Shown one piece after another: positions 37,305 to 46,754 of a stretch of 64,000 nt of DNA. This DNA comes from Alteromonas sp. BL110 (GTDB taxonomy: Bacteria > Pseudomonadota > Gammaproteobacteria > Enterobacterales > Alteromonadaceae). The stretch spans positions 3,162,001 through 3,226,000 of the forward strand of contig NZ_CP031967.1 in the NCBI RefSeq assembly GCF_003443615.1, written 5' to 3'. How positions within the stretch are numbered: position 1 is the first letter of the stretch; every line of letters starts with the position of its first letter. A model generated the notes under the pieces. It was given only the letters and a program-made list of their open reading frames with translations. It was not told where the DNA came from and made no database searches. Made by a program: the position numbers and the translations under genes.

Positions 37305-37844
37305 TTAGCGTGCCCAGTGCCATGCGGCAAATAAGCCACCAATAAAGCCAAATAAATGATATTCAAAGGAAATAAATTTCGACGTGGGAAGTACGCCAAC
37401 TAACATTCCGCCGTACAGTGCAGCTACTACCAGTGATATGAGCAAATACCGCACTTTATTACTTCTAAAGCCAGCCAGTACGAGAAAACCGAAGTAGCCA
37501 TATACCATACCGCTTGCGCCAATATGCGTAGCGGTTCTGCCAAACAGCCATACGCCTATACCACCTATAAGGAGTGCACTAAGCGTTGCGATGAGAAACG
37601 TACGTTTTCCCCATTGCATAGTAAGCCACATGAACAGCAAAAGAGGCACTAAGTTTGCCATCAAGTGTGTCGGCGTGCCATGAAGGAAAGGGGCTGTAAA
37701 TATATAGGGCAAAGTAGATAGGGTACGAGGCACTACACCAAACTGATTAAGCGCATTGCCAGTGAGTAAGTTGGCCACCTCTATTACAATTAATAGTGCA
37801 CCTAACGTTAGCAGTACGCGAATTTGAAATGAAAGCGGCTTCAT
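37305..37844 (-). CDS. rhomboid-family intramembrane serine protease
   Basis: 179 residues with six hydrophobic segments. HGTPTHLMANLVP gives the L1/TM2 His60 and Asn64 equivalents; HIGASGMVYGYFG carries catalytic Ser111 in the GxSG motif; FEYHLFGFIGG gives His163. It cuts membrane proteins within the bilayer. It is short, the minimal six-helix form without a cytoplasmic domain. It lies 20 bp behind the glutathionylspermidine-synthase-like gene in the yjf-like cluster, so cluster products could be its substrates; that is inference. Confidence 0.88.
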   Translation of the reverse strand: MKPLSFQIRVLLTLGALLIVIEVANLLTGNALNQFGVVPRTLSTLPYIFTAPFLHGTPTHLMANLVPLLLFMWLTMQWGKRTFLIATLSALLIGGIGVWLFGRTATHIGASGMVYGYFGFLVLAGFRSNKVRYLLISLVVAALYGGMLVGVLPTSKFISFEYHLFGFIGGLFAAWHWAR

Positions 37845-37864
37845 AAAAAGGCCCCTTAGATAGA

Positions 37865-39031
37865 TTACAAAATAATATGGGGAAGGTAGCGAGAAAGATC
37901 TTGGGTGATGGCAGAGGCATCTTCTCTAACCGAAATACCCGCTGGCATGTCATCTACTAACCAACTACCTATAAGTGTATGATTACCCTCAAAAACAGGC
38001 AATGGTTCAAAAGCTTGAACAATAAAACCCTCTTCACCATAAGGTCCGTCACTTAAAACGTTCTCAACACCACCTTCGATAATCGATACGTTGGCTCCCT
38101 CTCTAGAAAAAAGCGGCTTCTTAATCCACTTTCCGGACAAACGATTTGCATTTGTTTCGTCTGAAAAATAAGCGGGAAGTAGGTTAGGGTGACCTTTAAA
38201 TTTTTTCCAAAGCTGGGGAAGCAGCGCTTTATTTGAAATAATCGATTTCCACGCGGGCTCTAACCAATTTACTTTGGCGTCTTCTAATACGTCGCCAAAC
38301 TCTTCGCGCAGCATAAATTCCCAAGGGTAAAGCTTAAAGCAATCAGTAATAGGGGCATCTTTAAGGTCAGTAAAAACACCGGTGTCTGCCAATCCAATAT
38401 CTTCGATAAACACAAAGTCAGCCATAAGCCCAGCTTCTTTGGCGCAGTCTTGAAGGTATTGCACGGTTCCGCGGTCTTCAACAGTATCTTTGCAGCACGC
38501 CATATGCAGTTGGTTTATATTGTAGTGCAAGGCAATTTCACGAAAGCGATGAACTAACTTTTCTTGCAAGCTGTTAAACTGGTCGGCATGCAGAGCAAGT
38601 TTGCCTGCATCGACATTTTGAGAAAGCCACAGCCATTGCCAAAAACCGGATTCATACAGGCTGGTGGGCGTATCTGCATTGTTTTCAAGGAGCTTTGCCG
38701 GCCCTTTGCCGCTGTATACAAGGTCAAGGCGAGAGTACAGACTTGGGTCTCTTTCGTTCCAGCTATTACGTACTAAATCCCAATGCTGCTCGGGGATACA
38801 AAAGCGAGTAAGTAATTCCTCACTATTAACCACATCTTCGGTCACCGCCAAGCACATTTGATGTAACTCGGCAGTGGGGTCTTCAATGTCGTTTTCAATT
38901 TGTGCGAGTGTGAATTGGTAGTAGGCACTTTCATCCCAGTACGGTTCGCCGTACATGGTATGAAAATGGAAACCAAACTCATTGGCCAACTGCTGCCAGC
39001 CCTTGCGAGGCTGGCAAGGCATTCTAAACAT
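37865..39031 (-). CDS. yjfC: glutathionylspermidine synthase-like ATP-grasp protein (YjfC-like)
   Basis: 388 residues. The ATP-grasp synthetase domain without the amidase half matches E. coli YjfC/Ygi[13 protein letters not shown] (~33), [20 protein letters not shown] (~107), [16 protein letters not shown] (~243), and the C-terminal [18 protein letters not shown] and [17 protein letters not shown] segments. YjfC-type proteins likely ligate an amine or peptide to an unknown acceptor; true glutathionylspermidine synthesis is not assured. It starts 2 bp after the DUF1190 gene, mirroring the E. coli yjfM-yjfC order. Confidence 0.9.
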   Translation of the reverse strand: MFRMPCQPRKGWQQLANEFGFHFHTMYGEPYWDESAYYQFTLAQIENDIEDPTAELHQMCLAVTEDVVNSEELLTRFCIPEQHWDLVRNSWNERDPSLYSRLDLVYSGKGPAKLLENNADTPTSLYESGFWQWLWLSQNVDAGKLALHADQFNSLQEKLVHRFREIALHYNINQLHMACCKDTVEDRGTVQYLQDCAKEAGLMADFVFIEDIGLADTGVFTDLKDAPITDCFKLYPWEFMLREEFGDVLEDAKVNWLEPAWKSIISNKALLPQLWKKFKGHPNLLPAYFSDETNANRLSGKWIKKPLFSREGANVSIIEGGVENVLSDGPYGEEGFIVQAFEPLPVFEGNHTLIGSWLVDDMPAGISVREDASAITQDLSRYLPHIIL

Positions 39032-39033
39032 TC

Positions 39034-39702
39034 TTATCCGCCCCAGCCGCCTTTACGGCTGCTGCTACCCCAAGAGGATTTGGCGCGCACACTACTGCCA
39101 AAGCCGCCCCGTTTCATGGTGCGGTTAACCGTCGGTTTTGGTTTGTAAACGCTTTTATTTACGCGGTATTTTCTTTTTCGAATATCGCCATCGAACACAT
39201 AGCCGTCTGCGGTGACCCAGCGTGAACGAAACGGTGAATTGTAAGAGTAAGAAGTATAAAGAGGTTGCGAGTAGTAGCGGTTTGGGGATAGCAAAGAGCT
39301 CACCATATAGCCTGCCATGAAAGGCATAAAAAAGCTGCCGCTGCTGTTGTTTACGTATTGGCACTGATTTGGGCCAAACTCGTGCTCACAGTCGTATTCA
39401 GAATTAAAGCGTGGACTGGTGCGCATAGCTTCATCCACCGCCGTTTGATAGGCAGCTTCACAGCGCTCTACCGCATCTGGGAAGTCTTGTTTACAATCTT
39501 CTAGCGACGTGTAAATAGTGGCATCTTCTTTTTCACCGCCACAACCACTAAGAATGACGCTAGCCACGCCTAACGCTAAAGGCTTAACATTAAAACCTTT
39601 ACGCATACGGTTTAGGTTTATGTGCTTAGTGCGCTTCATAACAGGTCGCTCACTTTGCTGGTTATCAACACTTTGACGTTCTAGGTTACTTTTATCAGTC
39701 AT
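39034..39702 (-). CDS. yjfM: DUF1190 lipoprotein, YjfM/YgiB-like
   Basis: 222 residues, or 201 if the ATG at 39639 is used. [16 protein letters not shown] is a lipobox (Cys ~54 from the first start). Cys-rich DUF1190 blocks follow: [27 protein letters not shown] and EHEFGPNQC. The C-terminus is a Gly/Ser/Arg-rich tail ([20 protein letters not shown]). It is an envelope lipoprotein of unknown function, always next to yjfC-type genes in enterobacteria, and the same here. Confidence 0.85.
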   Translation of the reverse strand: MTDKSNLERQSVDNQQSERPVMKRTKHINLNRMRKGFNVKPLALGVASVILSGCGGEKEDATIYTSLEDCKQDFPDAVERCEAAYQTAVDEAMRTSPRFNSEYDCEHEFGPNQCQYVNNSSGSFFMPFMAGYMVSSLLSPNRYYSQPLYTSYSYNSPFRSRWVTADGYVFDGDIRKRKYRVNKSVYKPKPTVNRTMKRGGFGSSVRAKSSWGSSSRKGGWGG

Positions 39703-39712
39703 TGCTGCCCCC

Positions 39713-40129
39713 TTAATAGGTCATGCAAGCGGCGTTTAGTAAGCCTACGGCAATGGACATACTGGCAAGCATAACACCTGCAGAGACTTCGTTATTATTA
39801 ATACGCTCCGCGATTTTGGGCATAAAGCTGAAACGCAATATGGCAAACGCCAAAGACTGTGCAACAACCGCAACGAGCGCCCAAATAGCAAAATCGACTA
39901 CAGCAACAGAGTTTGAGGCCGCGCTGCCAAGGGCGATAGCAAAACCGATAATAGCGCCACCAAAGCCAATGGCGGCAGCGACGTTCTTCTCTTCTTTCAC
40001 CAGCTTCCATTCATCGTGAGGTGTAACCAAGGCGTACACCAGCTTGAAGATAAACAAAAAGACAATCGACAAACCGAAGTACAGCGCAAAATTATCCAGG
40101 CCAGCCAAAGAGTGCATGATGGTATCCAT
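39713..40129 (-). CDS. yjfL: DUF350 membrane protein, YjfL-like
   Basis: 138 residues with four hydrophobic segments (YFGLSIVFLFIFKLVYALV, AAIGFGGAIIGFAIALGSA, FAIWALVAVVAQSLAFAIL, GVMLASMSIAVGLLNAA). The tandem two-helix repeat fits DUF350/YjfL. It is an inner-membrane protein of unknown role and sits 10 bp before the DUF1190 gene, as in the E. coli yjfK-L-M order. Confidence 0.87.
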   Translation of the reverse strand: MDTIMHSLAGLDNFALYFGLSIVFLFIFKLVYALVTPHDEWKLVKEEKNVAAAIGFGGAIIGFAIALGSAASNSVAVVDFAIWALVAVVAQSLAFAILRFSFMPKIAERINNNEVSAGVMLASMSIAVGLLNAACMTY

Positions 40130-40145
40130 AGTTATTCCTTTTTCA

Positions 40146-40799
40146 TTAACCGTTTATAGTGATGTCCGCGGGCTCAACGTCAAATCCCGTCGAAATTACT
40201 AAGCATCTGTCTAAGTTATCACCCACTTGTTTTTCTTCACCAACAACAAGCAAGGTCTCAACTCTATCGTTACTGATGGGGCGTTCGTATAACATCATAA
40301 ACTGATCAGTTTTACTTACATCACCATCTTCTTCGTAGGTCGTTTCGGTTACAGCAACCGGCGGTGATTCGTCGCCCACCGCACCCCATACGCGGGTATA
40401 TATGTTACCCTCAAGCTCGTAGGTAGGCTGGCTGATTACGCTCTTTAAACATTCATTCCACTGAGCTGTGTTGCCAATGGTTTTTGTCTCATAAAAGTGC
40501 CAAAGTTTCACGTCAGTAATGTGGTTCTCTGATAGGCCACCATCGGTCACCACCTGTAAAAAGCCATCATCGTCAGTGTAAAAACGAAGCAGAGTGCCGC
40601 CAGTATCTAAGGGGGCTTCACCTACTGCTTGAATTAACTGAGAACGTGCTGCGCCTTCAATGGTTAACTCGGGCTCTAGTAGAGAAAGTTTTAAGTTATC
40701 TAATTCGAAAGAACCACCTAAATAAAGCCCCATTATCTCTGGCGACTTAGGTTCTGATTTCTTAACAGGTTCTGATTTTTTAAATAGTTTACTAAACAT
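40146..40799 (-). CDS. yjfK: DUF2491 protein, YjfK-like
   Basis: 217 residues with no signal or membrane helix and a Lys-rich N-terminus. MGLYLGGSFELDNLKLSLLE (~24), IEGAARSQLIQAVGEAPLD (~50) and FYTDDDGFLQVVTDGG (~72) match the DUF2491/YjfK pattern. It is a cytoplasmic protein of unknown function, between the channel and yjfL genes with short gaps of 11 and 16 bp. Confidence 0.85.
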   Translation of the reverse strand: MFSKLFKKSEPVKKSEPKSPEIMGLYLGGSFELDNLKLSLLEPELTIEGAARSQLIQAVGEAPLDTGGTLLRFYTDDDGFLQVVTDGGLSENHITDVKLWHFYETKTIGNTAQWNECLKSVISQPTYELEGNIYTRVWGAVGDESPPVAVTETTYEEDGDVSKTDQFMMLYERPISNDRVETLLVVGEEKQVGDNLDRCLVISTGFDVEPADITING

Positions 40800-40810
40800 G
40801 TTTACGCCTC

Positions 40811-41866
40811 TTAATCAGCGTCCAGTGACGACCAGTTTATTGCATTAATGCGTCGCTCAGCGATGTAAAACAAGGTGTCACCTGGGTTTAACGTAGCGTC
40901 TAACGGCGGGTTTACCACCATTTCTTTGACAAGACCATTCGGTGCATAACCAATAAAGATAGCATCGTGTTTACGCTTTAGATTGATAAATAATTTGGCA
41001 ACGGAAATCGCTTGGCAACTTTGCGGTATTTTTACTGAAAATTGTGCTTGTCCTTCATCAATACTTAGCAAATCGTGATGAAGCATACTTGAACCCGGAT
41101 CAAATGCAGCTTTAACAAGCATTTCTATTGCAACACTAGGTGTGCATTCCACTTTAGGGCAGTGGTCCTGAAGCAAACTAACTAAGCTGTCATCGTCGAA
41201 ATAGGCTACTTGATGTGCATCAGGATTGCGCTTGGTGCAATACAGCGCAGTAGTCATGGTGACATCATCTTGCGGGTTATCGATAACAATAGTTTTGGCA
41301 GAGCTTACACAAGCGCGGTCCATATCTTCGTCTTTGTTGAACGAATCGACTTTTACAAATTCAATGACGCCAGGCATCGGGTTGGTAATATCAGCTTTTA
41401 CGCAAAGTACAATGTCAGGGCGTTCAGACATTGCATCTCGTTCTTGAAGGATCAAGTCAAGCAGCATCATAGTACGCTGCTCATTCCACCCAATCACCAA
41501 GATATGTTCATTAAGCATCAAGCTATTCATACCCAACAATCCTTTCTTCCACGTTAAAGAAACCCAAGCTGCAATTCGGCCAATTACCATGGCGAAAATA
41601 CTCAAACCAAGCGGTATGACATAAAGCGCAACAACTAATTTTCCCGCTGGTGTAACGGGAGACAGATCGCCATAACCTACCGTAGAGGCAGTTACCGCCA
41701 ACCAGTAAACAAAATCGGTTTTAGCAATTAAGTCGTGTTCGCCTGCAGCGAAAAGAAGCCAATAGCTTGTTACTGCGTAAAACGCGGTTGCACCAACAAT
41801 GGTGTACCAGCGAGATTCTGCAAAGTATTGCAGCATGATTTTTCGCAGTTTTATCCATGGAGACAT
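40811..41866 (-). CDS. two-helix potassium channel with TrkA-N (RCK) domain
   Basis: 351 residues. Two N-terminal membrane helices bracket a pore loop with the selectivity filter TASTVGYGDLSP (~60-71). A Rossmann-type ligand domain starts at ILVIGWNEQRTMMLLDLIL (~122) and a C-terminal TrkA-C-like part follows (residues ~260-345). It conducts K+ or a similar ion across the inner membrane and is gated by cytoplasmic ligand. It lies within the yjf-like cluster, between the PspA-like and DUF2491 genes, a position where E. coli has no channel. Confidence 0.88.
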   Translation of the reverse strand: MSPWIKLRKIMLQYFAESRWYTIVGATAFYAVTSYWLLFAAGEHDLIAKTDFVYWLAVTASTVGYGDLSPVTPAGKLVVALYVIPLGLSIFAMVIGRIAAWVSLTWKKGLLGMNSLMLNEHILVIGWNEQRTMMLLDLILQERDAMSERPDIVLCVKADITNPMPGVIEFVKVDSFNKDEDMDRACVSSAKTIVIDNPQDDVTMTTALYCTKRNPDAHQVAYFDDDSLVSLLQDHCPKVECTPSVAIEMLVKAAFDPGSSMLHHDLLSIDEGQAQFSVKIPQSCQAISVAKLFINLKRKHDAIFIGYAPNGLVKEMVVNPPLDATLNPGDTLFYIAERRINAINWSSLDAD

Positions 41867-41961
41867 AAAACAAACAGCCCTTGTTATGCGTGTCCTTACT
41901 CTGCCTTGAAGTACTTGATTTGTCTAGATTAGGTCGTGGTTATCCTGCAATTTGTGCAAAG

Positions 41962-41980
41962 AATTATTGTAACAATAATT
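41962..41980. promoter_or_regulatory. perfect inverted repeat upstream of the channel gene
   Basis: AATTATTGT-A-ACAATAATT has two perfect 9-bp arms around one base. It is ~95 bp upstream of the channel gene start and immediately beyond the terminator of the PspA-like gene. It may be an operator for a downstream promoter; the regulator is unknown. Confidence 0.45.
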
Positions 41981-42006
41981 AAAAATGGGAGCACTTAGCT
42001 CCCATT
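41981..42006 (-). terminator. intrinsic terminator after the PspA-like gene
   Basis: AATGGGAGC (41984-41992) and GCTCCCATT (41998-42006) form a perfect 9-bp stem with a five-base loop, followed on the minus strand by TTTTTAATTATT. It lies 8 bp past the stop of the PspA-like gene, so yjfIJ and the seven downstream genes may be separate or attenuated units. Confidence 0.85.
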
Positions 42007-42013
42007 CTTTAAC

Positions 42014-42694
42014 CTACTTGCCTAGAATTCGAGCTAGCTCGTCATCGGCCGAGGTTTTACCCCCTTTGATGCCCGCTTCGGCTAGGCGTTTTTCTAAGTC
42101 GCTGCTCGACTCCTCGCTAGCCAGCTCCTCGGCTGCTTGAAGTTCTGCGTTGCGCATCTTTTGCTTATCCTGAATGCGAGACAAAGACTCAGTCGCTGTC
42201 TTCATTTTACTGTTCGCGCCCATGTGGCGTGAAGATACTGCAACCTGCGCTTTTTGCACGCTTTCAGTGGCTTTGACCATATCCACTTGCTGCTCTAAAC
42301 GACGCAAATTCGCTTTAGCTTGCTGAATGTTATTAGCCAACTGCTTTTCAGACTGTTTGAACTGATCAAGGTAGGTTTGTTCTTGCTCACGTTCTTCTTT
42401 TAGCTCTGACACTTTCTGCGCACAGTCAAGAGCAAGCTGACGATCGTTATCTATCGCTTTACGCGCGTGCTCTTCATACTCGGCTATTGACGAGTTAAAG
42501 CTATCTACTTTTTGTTGAGAAAGTTTACATTTCGCCAAAATCTGCGTGCGCGCATGGTCAGATTTGCGTAGTTCTTCTTTGGCTTCTCTGATTTCTTGCT
42601 CCAGAATTCGAATAGCCTGACTGTCTGCAACAGACTGCGCAGCTTCGGTAGCACCACCTTTTACTGCAGTAATTAGTTTTTTCCACACTGACAT
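42014..42694 (-). CDS. yjfJ: PspA/IM30-family protein, YjfJ-like
   Basis: 226 residues, nearly all alpha-helical coiled coil with heptads from ~25 to ~190 (EQEIREAKEELRKSDHARTQ, ANLRRLEQQVDMVKATESVQ). The N-terminus VWKKLITAVKGGATEAAQS is the amphipathic helix that docks on membranes. PspA-family proteins bind stressed inner membranes and remodel them. The C-terminal GIKGGKTSADDELARILGK is a conserved short tail of the YjfJ branch. It is 24 bp downstream of the DUF2170 gene. Confidence 0.9.
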   Translation of the reverse strand: MSVWKKLITAVKGGATEAAQSVADSQAIRILEQEIREAKEELRKSDHARTQILAKCKLSQQKVDSFNSSIAEYEEHARKAIDNDRQLALDCAQKVSELKEEREQEQTYLDQFKQSEKQLANNIQQAKANLRRLEQQVDMVKATESVQKAQVAVSSRHMGANSKMKTATESLSRIQDKQKMRNAELQAAEELASEESSSDLEKRLAEAGIKGGKTSADDELARILGK

Positions 42695-42718
42695 TCGCTT
42701 CTCCTTAAGAAGTAAATT

Positions 42719-43108
42719 TTAGTTAAGGTGTGTTTCGTAGGCATCTAAGAAAGATGCAACATTCTGAAACAAGGTTTCCACTTCAATAACAATACTTTCG
42801 GCTTTGGACTGGGCGCTTAGTGCGCCAAAGGCGGTGTAATATTCTTCGCCACCAATATTTGAAATACCTACCGTAGTAAGAGGGAACACCATATGGGTAG
42901 ACAGTATTTCATGATCAAGCGCTGGCTTATCTTTTACTTCCGACGCGGCGAACAAGAGACTTTCTACCAAAATTTGCTCACCACTAATTGCAAGCCATGC
43001 ATCAATGCCGTCTTGATTAGCAATAAGTAAGCAGTTTTCCTCATGTGTTACCACAAAGTCATCGTGCTCTTTAAATAAGGCTTCGATGCTTTCCAGTTCC
43101 CAGCTCAT
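42719..43108 (-). CDS. yjfI: DUF2170 protein, YjfI-like
   Basis: 129 residues, no membrane segment. FVVTHEENCLLIANQDGIDAW (in part) and HMVFPLTTVGISNIGGEEYY resemble DUF2170/YjfI. It is a cytoplasmic protein of unknown role and the first gene of the minus-strand yjf-like cluster. An AAAGGAGAAAGG-type ribosome site lies upstream of the ATG. Next to PspA-like YjfJ it may regulate or partner it. Confidence 0.85.
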   Translation of the reverse strand: MSWELESIEALFKEHDDFVVTHEENCLLIANQDGIDAWLAISGEQILVESLLFAASEVKDKPALDHEILSTHMVFPLTTVGISNIGGEEYYTAFGALSAQSKAESIVIEVETLFQNVASFLDAYETHLN

Positions 43109-43400
43109 ACCTTTCTCCTTTAGTTATTAAAGCGATAATGTTGAAAATGAATGTCGTAAATGTGGTGTCTTATAACGCACGGCTTAGCTTAAATTTGCGT
43201 TGAAACACAAAACCTAAAACCTAGCATTGCTAAAAGAACAACCGCAGTTACTGTAACGACTATTTACGCCTTCGCCAATATCTTGACTTGCAGTGTAGAC
43301 CTGTTGTGCCATAATCGTCAACATTAAAAGTATGCTATAAGTGTAAAAAAGTGTGTTTTTGTAAAATATATATCACATTTGGGTGGTTTTTGGAGGCTGT
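43109..43400. promoter_or_regulatory. divergent control region of yjf-like cluster and DUF6471-like gene
   Basis: The 292-bp gap must hold both promoters. It contains a short inverted repeat GTTAC-T-GTAAC at 43247-43257, 139 bp ahead of yjfI. No confident -35/-10 pair was assigned. Confidence 0.3.
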
Positions 43401-43685
43401 GTGAACACAGGAAATACGCAAAGTGCAAAGAATGCCTGGCGACAAACGGTTGCAAGAGTCGTGAAATCTGAAATGTCTGTGCGCGGCGTAAAATATCAAG
43501 CATTAAGTCAAAGGCTTGAAGAAATTGGTGTGGAACAAAGCGCAGACAACCTAAGAAATAAAGTGAATAAAGGTATTATGGGGGCCGATTTATTGCTTCA
43601 GATTTTATACGTGCTTAAAGCTCGACCTTTAGATGCTGCGCTTTTAGAAGAAATCTTAACTGATCTTAGCGTTTCGAAAGAGTAG
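43401..43685 (+). CDS. DUF6471-like small protein
   Basis: 94 residues from a GTG at 43401, chosen because GGAGG (43392-43396) is four bases ahead; an in-frame GTG at 43383 lacks a site. AWRQTVARVVKSEMSVRGVKYQALSQRLEEIG (in part) has the helix-turn-helix-like pattern of the DUF6471 family of small, possibly DNA-binding proteins; NLRNKVNKGIMGADLLLQIL follows. It is divergent from the yjf-like cluster with a 292-bp gap, so it might regulate it; this is inference. Confidence 0.6.
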   Translation: MNTGNTQSAKNAWRQTVARVVKSEMSVRGVKYQALSQRLEEIGVEQSADNLRNKVNKGIMGADLLLQILYVLKARPLDAALLEEILTDLSVSKE

Positions 43686-44007
43686 AATAGGGCAGATAAA
43701 AAAGTACCCAGCAAATGCCGGGTACGAACGATAAGGAATGTTATGGGAGAACATCATCACTATCTGGAGCAGATATTAATCGTTTAAGCATTTGCTCGCT
43801 AGTACAAAATTCAGCTAGTGCGTATTTTGAGCGATAAGTGGGTATTAATATCTATACTTATAGGCTGAGAGGTTGGATTTCTAAGACTTTGGTCGACATT
43901 GATTTCTGTGAAATTTCGCAACTTTAGTATAATTACCTCCTCTTGATATTGTGTTAAACCATAAAGAAAGCAACATAAATTGCGTTTAAATTAAGAATTT
44001 ATTATCT
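43686..44007. other. intergenic region upstream of queA
   Basis: 322 bp. It has a hairpin GTACCC (43704-43709)/GGGTAC (43720-43725) soon after the DUF6471-like stop, with an A-run on its left side, which would act as a terminator only on the minus strand. A 14-codon frame at 43743 with a fair ribosome site is probably chance. The queA promoter must be here but was not identified. Confidence 0.4.
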
Positions 44008-45054
44008 ATGAAACTATCTGAATTCAGCTTTACGCTTCCACAAAGCCTAATTGCAAAATATCCCACCGAAAACCGTTCAGCCAGTCGTCTATTGCAACTG
44101 GATGGCAAATCGGGTGACGTGCGCCACAGTATGTTTGCTGACATGGTCGAACTTTTAGATGAAGGCGACTTGCTGGTTTTTAATAATACCCGAGTTATCC
44201 CCGCTCGACTTTTAGGTAAAAAAGAAACGGGCGGACAAGTAGAAGTGCTAATTGAACGCATCACCTCAGACAATACTGCTTTGGCGCATGTACGCGCGAG
44301 TAAGGCACCTAAGCCGGGAACTAAGCTTATTCTTGAAGAAAAAGTGAACGTGACGGTTACTGGTCGAGACGAGGCGCTATTTATTCTTCAGTTTGATCAC
44401 GATGAAACTGTATTGACGCTATTGGAAGCTCATGGGCATATGCCGCTACCTCCCTATATTGATCGCCCGGACGAAAACTCGGACAAAGAGCGCTATCAAA
44501 CTGTTTACAATCAAAAGCCAGGCGCTGTTGCAGCACCTACTGCAGGGCTTCATTTTGACGATGCTATTTTAGATGCGCTAAAAGAGAAAGGCGTAAATTT
44601 GGCTTTTGTAACCTTGCACGTGGGTGCTGGTACATTCCAGCCCGTGCGCGTTGACAATATTCTTGAGCACAAAATGCATGCAGAGTTTGCCGAAGTCCCC
44701 CAAGAAGTCGTTGATGCCGTGTTAGCTACAAAAGCTAATGGAAAGCGAGTTATCGCAGTGGGAACTACTTCGGTACGCTCTTTAGAGTCTGCGGCTAAAG
44801 CCAGTGCCGAGCGTGGCGATAAAGAAATTATCGCGGCCTTCAATGAAGACACTGAAATCTTTATCTATCCAGGCTTTGAATTCAAAGTAGTAGACGCCAT
44901 GTTCACTAACTTTCATCTTCCAGAGTCTACGCTAATGATGTTAATTAGTGCATTTGCCGGTAAAGACAACGTGATGAATGCCTACCAAGAAGCGATAGAA
45001 AAAGAATATCGATTCTTTAGCTACGGCGATTCTATGTTTATTGAGCGCGCTTGA
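44008..45054 (+). CDS. queA: S-adenosylmethionine:tRNA ribosyltransferase-isomerase
   Basis: 348 residues, full length for the family. It transfers and isomerises the ribosyl group of SAM onto 7-aminomethyl-7-deazaguanine in tRNA to give epoxyqueuosine. [20 protein letters not shown] (~51), [14 protein letters not shown] (~178), [14 protein letters not shown] (~203) and [18 protein letters not shown] (~312) are family blocks. No strong ribosome site precedes the ATG, but the N-terminus aligns with known QueA. It is followed after 172 bp by tgt, the other queuosine enzyme. Confidence 0.97.
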   Translation: MKLSEFSFTLPQSLIAKYPTENRSASRLLQLDGKSGDVRHSMFADMVELLDEGDLLVFNNTRVIPARLLGKKETGGQVEVLIERITSDNTALAHVRASKAPKPGTKLILEEKVNVTVTGRDEALFILQFDHDETVLTLLEAHGHMPLPPYIDRPDENSDKERYQTVYNQKPGAVAAPTAGLHFDDAILDALKEKGVNLAFVTLHVGAGTFQPVRVDNILEHKMHAEFAEVPQEVVDAVLATKANGKRVIAVGTTSVRSLESAAKASAERGDKEIIAAFNEDTEIFIYPGFEFKVVDAMFTNFHLPESTLMMLISAFAGKDNVMNAYQEAIEKEYRFFSYGDSMFIERA

Positions 45055-45158
45055 GCACATAAGTCTGGGCTCATTAGCGTTTAAATCGGTGTTTTTCAGG
45101 CCTTTCTAGTTTAGTTACAGATAAACATAGATACGGGGCATGATCTCAGCCAAATTAC

Positions 45159-45167
45159 TGGTATAAT
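45159..45167 (+). promoter_or_regulatory. extended -10 promoter of tgt-yajC-secDF
   Basis: TGGTATAAT is a perfect extended -10 (TGnTATAAT). The region 17 bases upstream has no good -35, which is normal for this class. Transcription would start near 45174, giving a leader of about 53 nt before tgt. Confidence 0.6.
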
Positions 45168-45208
45168 CGCCGCCAATTTATTTTTATACCCAGCGCAAAA
45201 GCGCATAA

Positions 45209-46339
<1,131 letters not shown>

Positions 46340-46363
46340 CAACGATAATATTTGGGGAATTTT

Positions 46364-46699
46364 ATGAGCCTATTTATCTCGAACGCTTACGCGCAGTCTG
46401 CTGGTGCACCGCAAGGTGGTGGCATGGAAATGATCATCATGCTAGCTGTATTCGGTTTAATCTTTTACTTCTTGCTTTACCGCCCACAGGCTAAGCGCGT
46501 GAAAGAGCATAAAAATCTAGTTTCTTCGCTAGGCAAAGGCGATGAAGTGTTAACACAAGGTGGTTTGGTAGGAAAAATCACTAAAGTGTCAGAAGAAAAA
46601 GATTTCATCGAAGTTGCGCTTAACGATTCAAACAACATCGTTGTTCAGAAGTCTTCAGTAACTGCTGTGCTGCCTAAAGGCACCATGAAGTCACTGTAA
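46364..46699 (+). CDS. yajC: preprotein translocase subunit YajC
   Basis: 111 residues from the ATG at 46364, with GGGGA six bases upstream; a TTG 12 bases earlier is in frame but unneeded. One membrane helix (MEMIIMLAVFGLIFYFLLYR) is followed by the conserved RPQAKRVKEHKNLVSSLGKGDEV (in part) and a small beta domain. It is an auxiliary subunit of the SecDF-YajC inner-membrane complex. It is 24 bp after tgt. Confidence 0.95.
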   Translation: MSLFISNAYAQSAGAPQGGGMEMIIMLAVFGLIFYFLLYRPQAKRVKEHKNLVSSLGKGDEVLTQGGLVGKITKVSEEKDFIEVALNDSNNIVVQKSSVTAVLPKGTMKSL

Positions 46700-46754
46700 G
46701 TAACAATCGCCGGGGCCGGGACGCTTCTCGGCACTGGCACGAAAGGATTATCCA

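Noticed and set aside
43704..43725. Hairpin GTACCC/GGGTAC after the DUF6471-like gene as its terminator
   Set aside because: The T-run would be on the minus strand, where no gene ends; no T-run on the plus strand.
43743..43787. 14-codon frame with three His residues and a fair ribosome site upstream of queA
   Set aside because: Too short, no attenuator structure follows it, and queA starts over 200 bases later; most likely chance.
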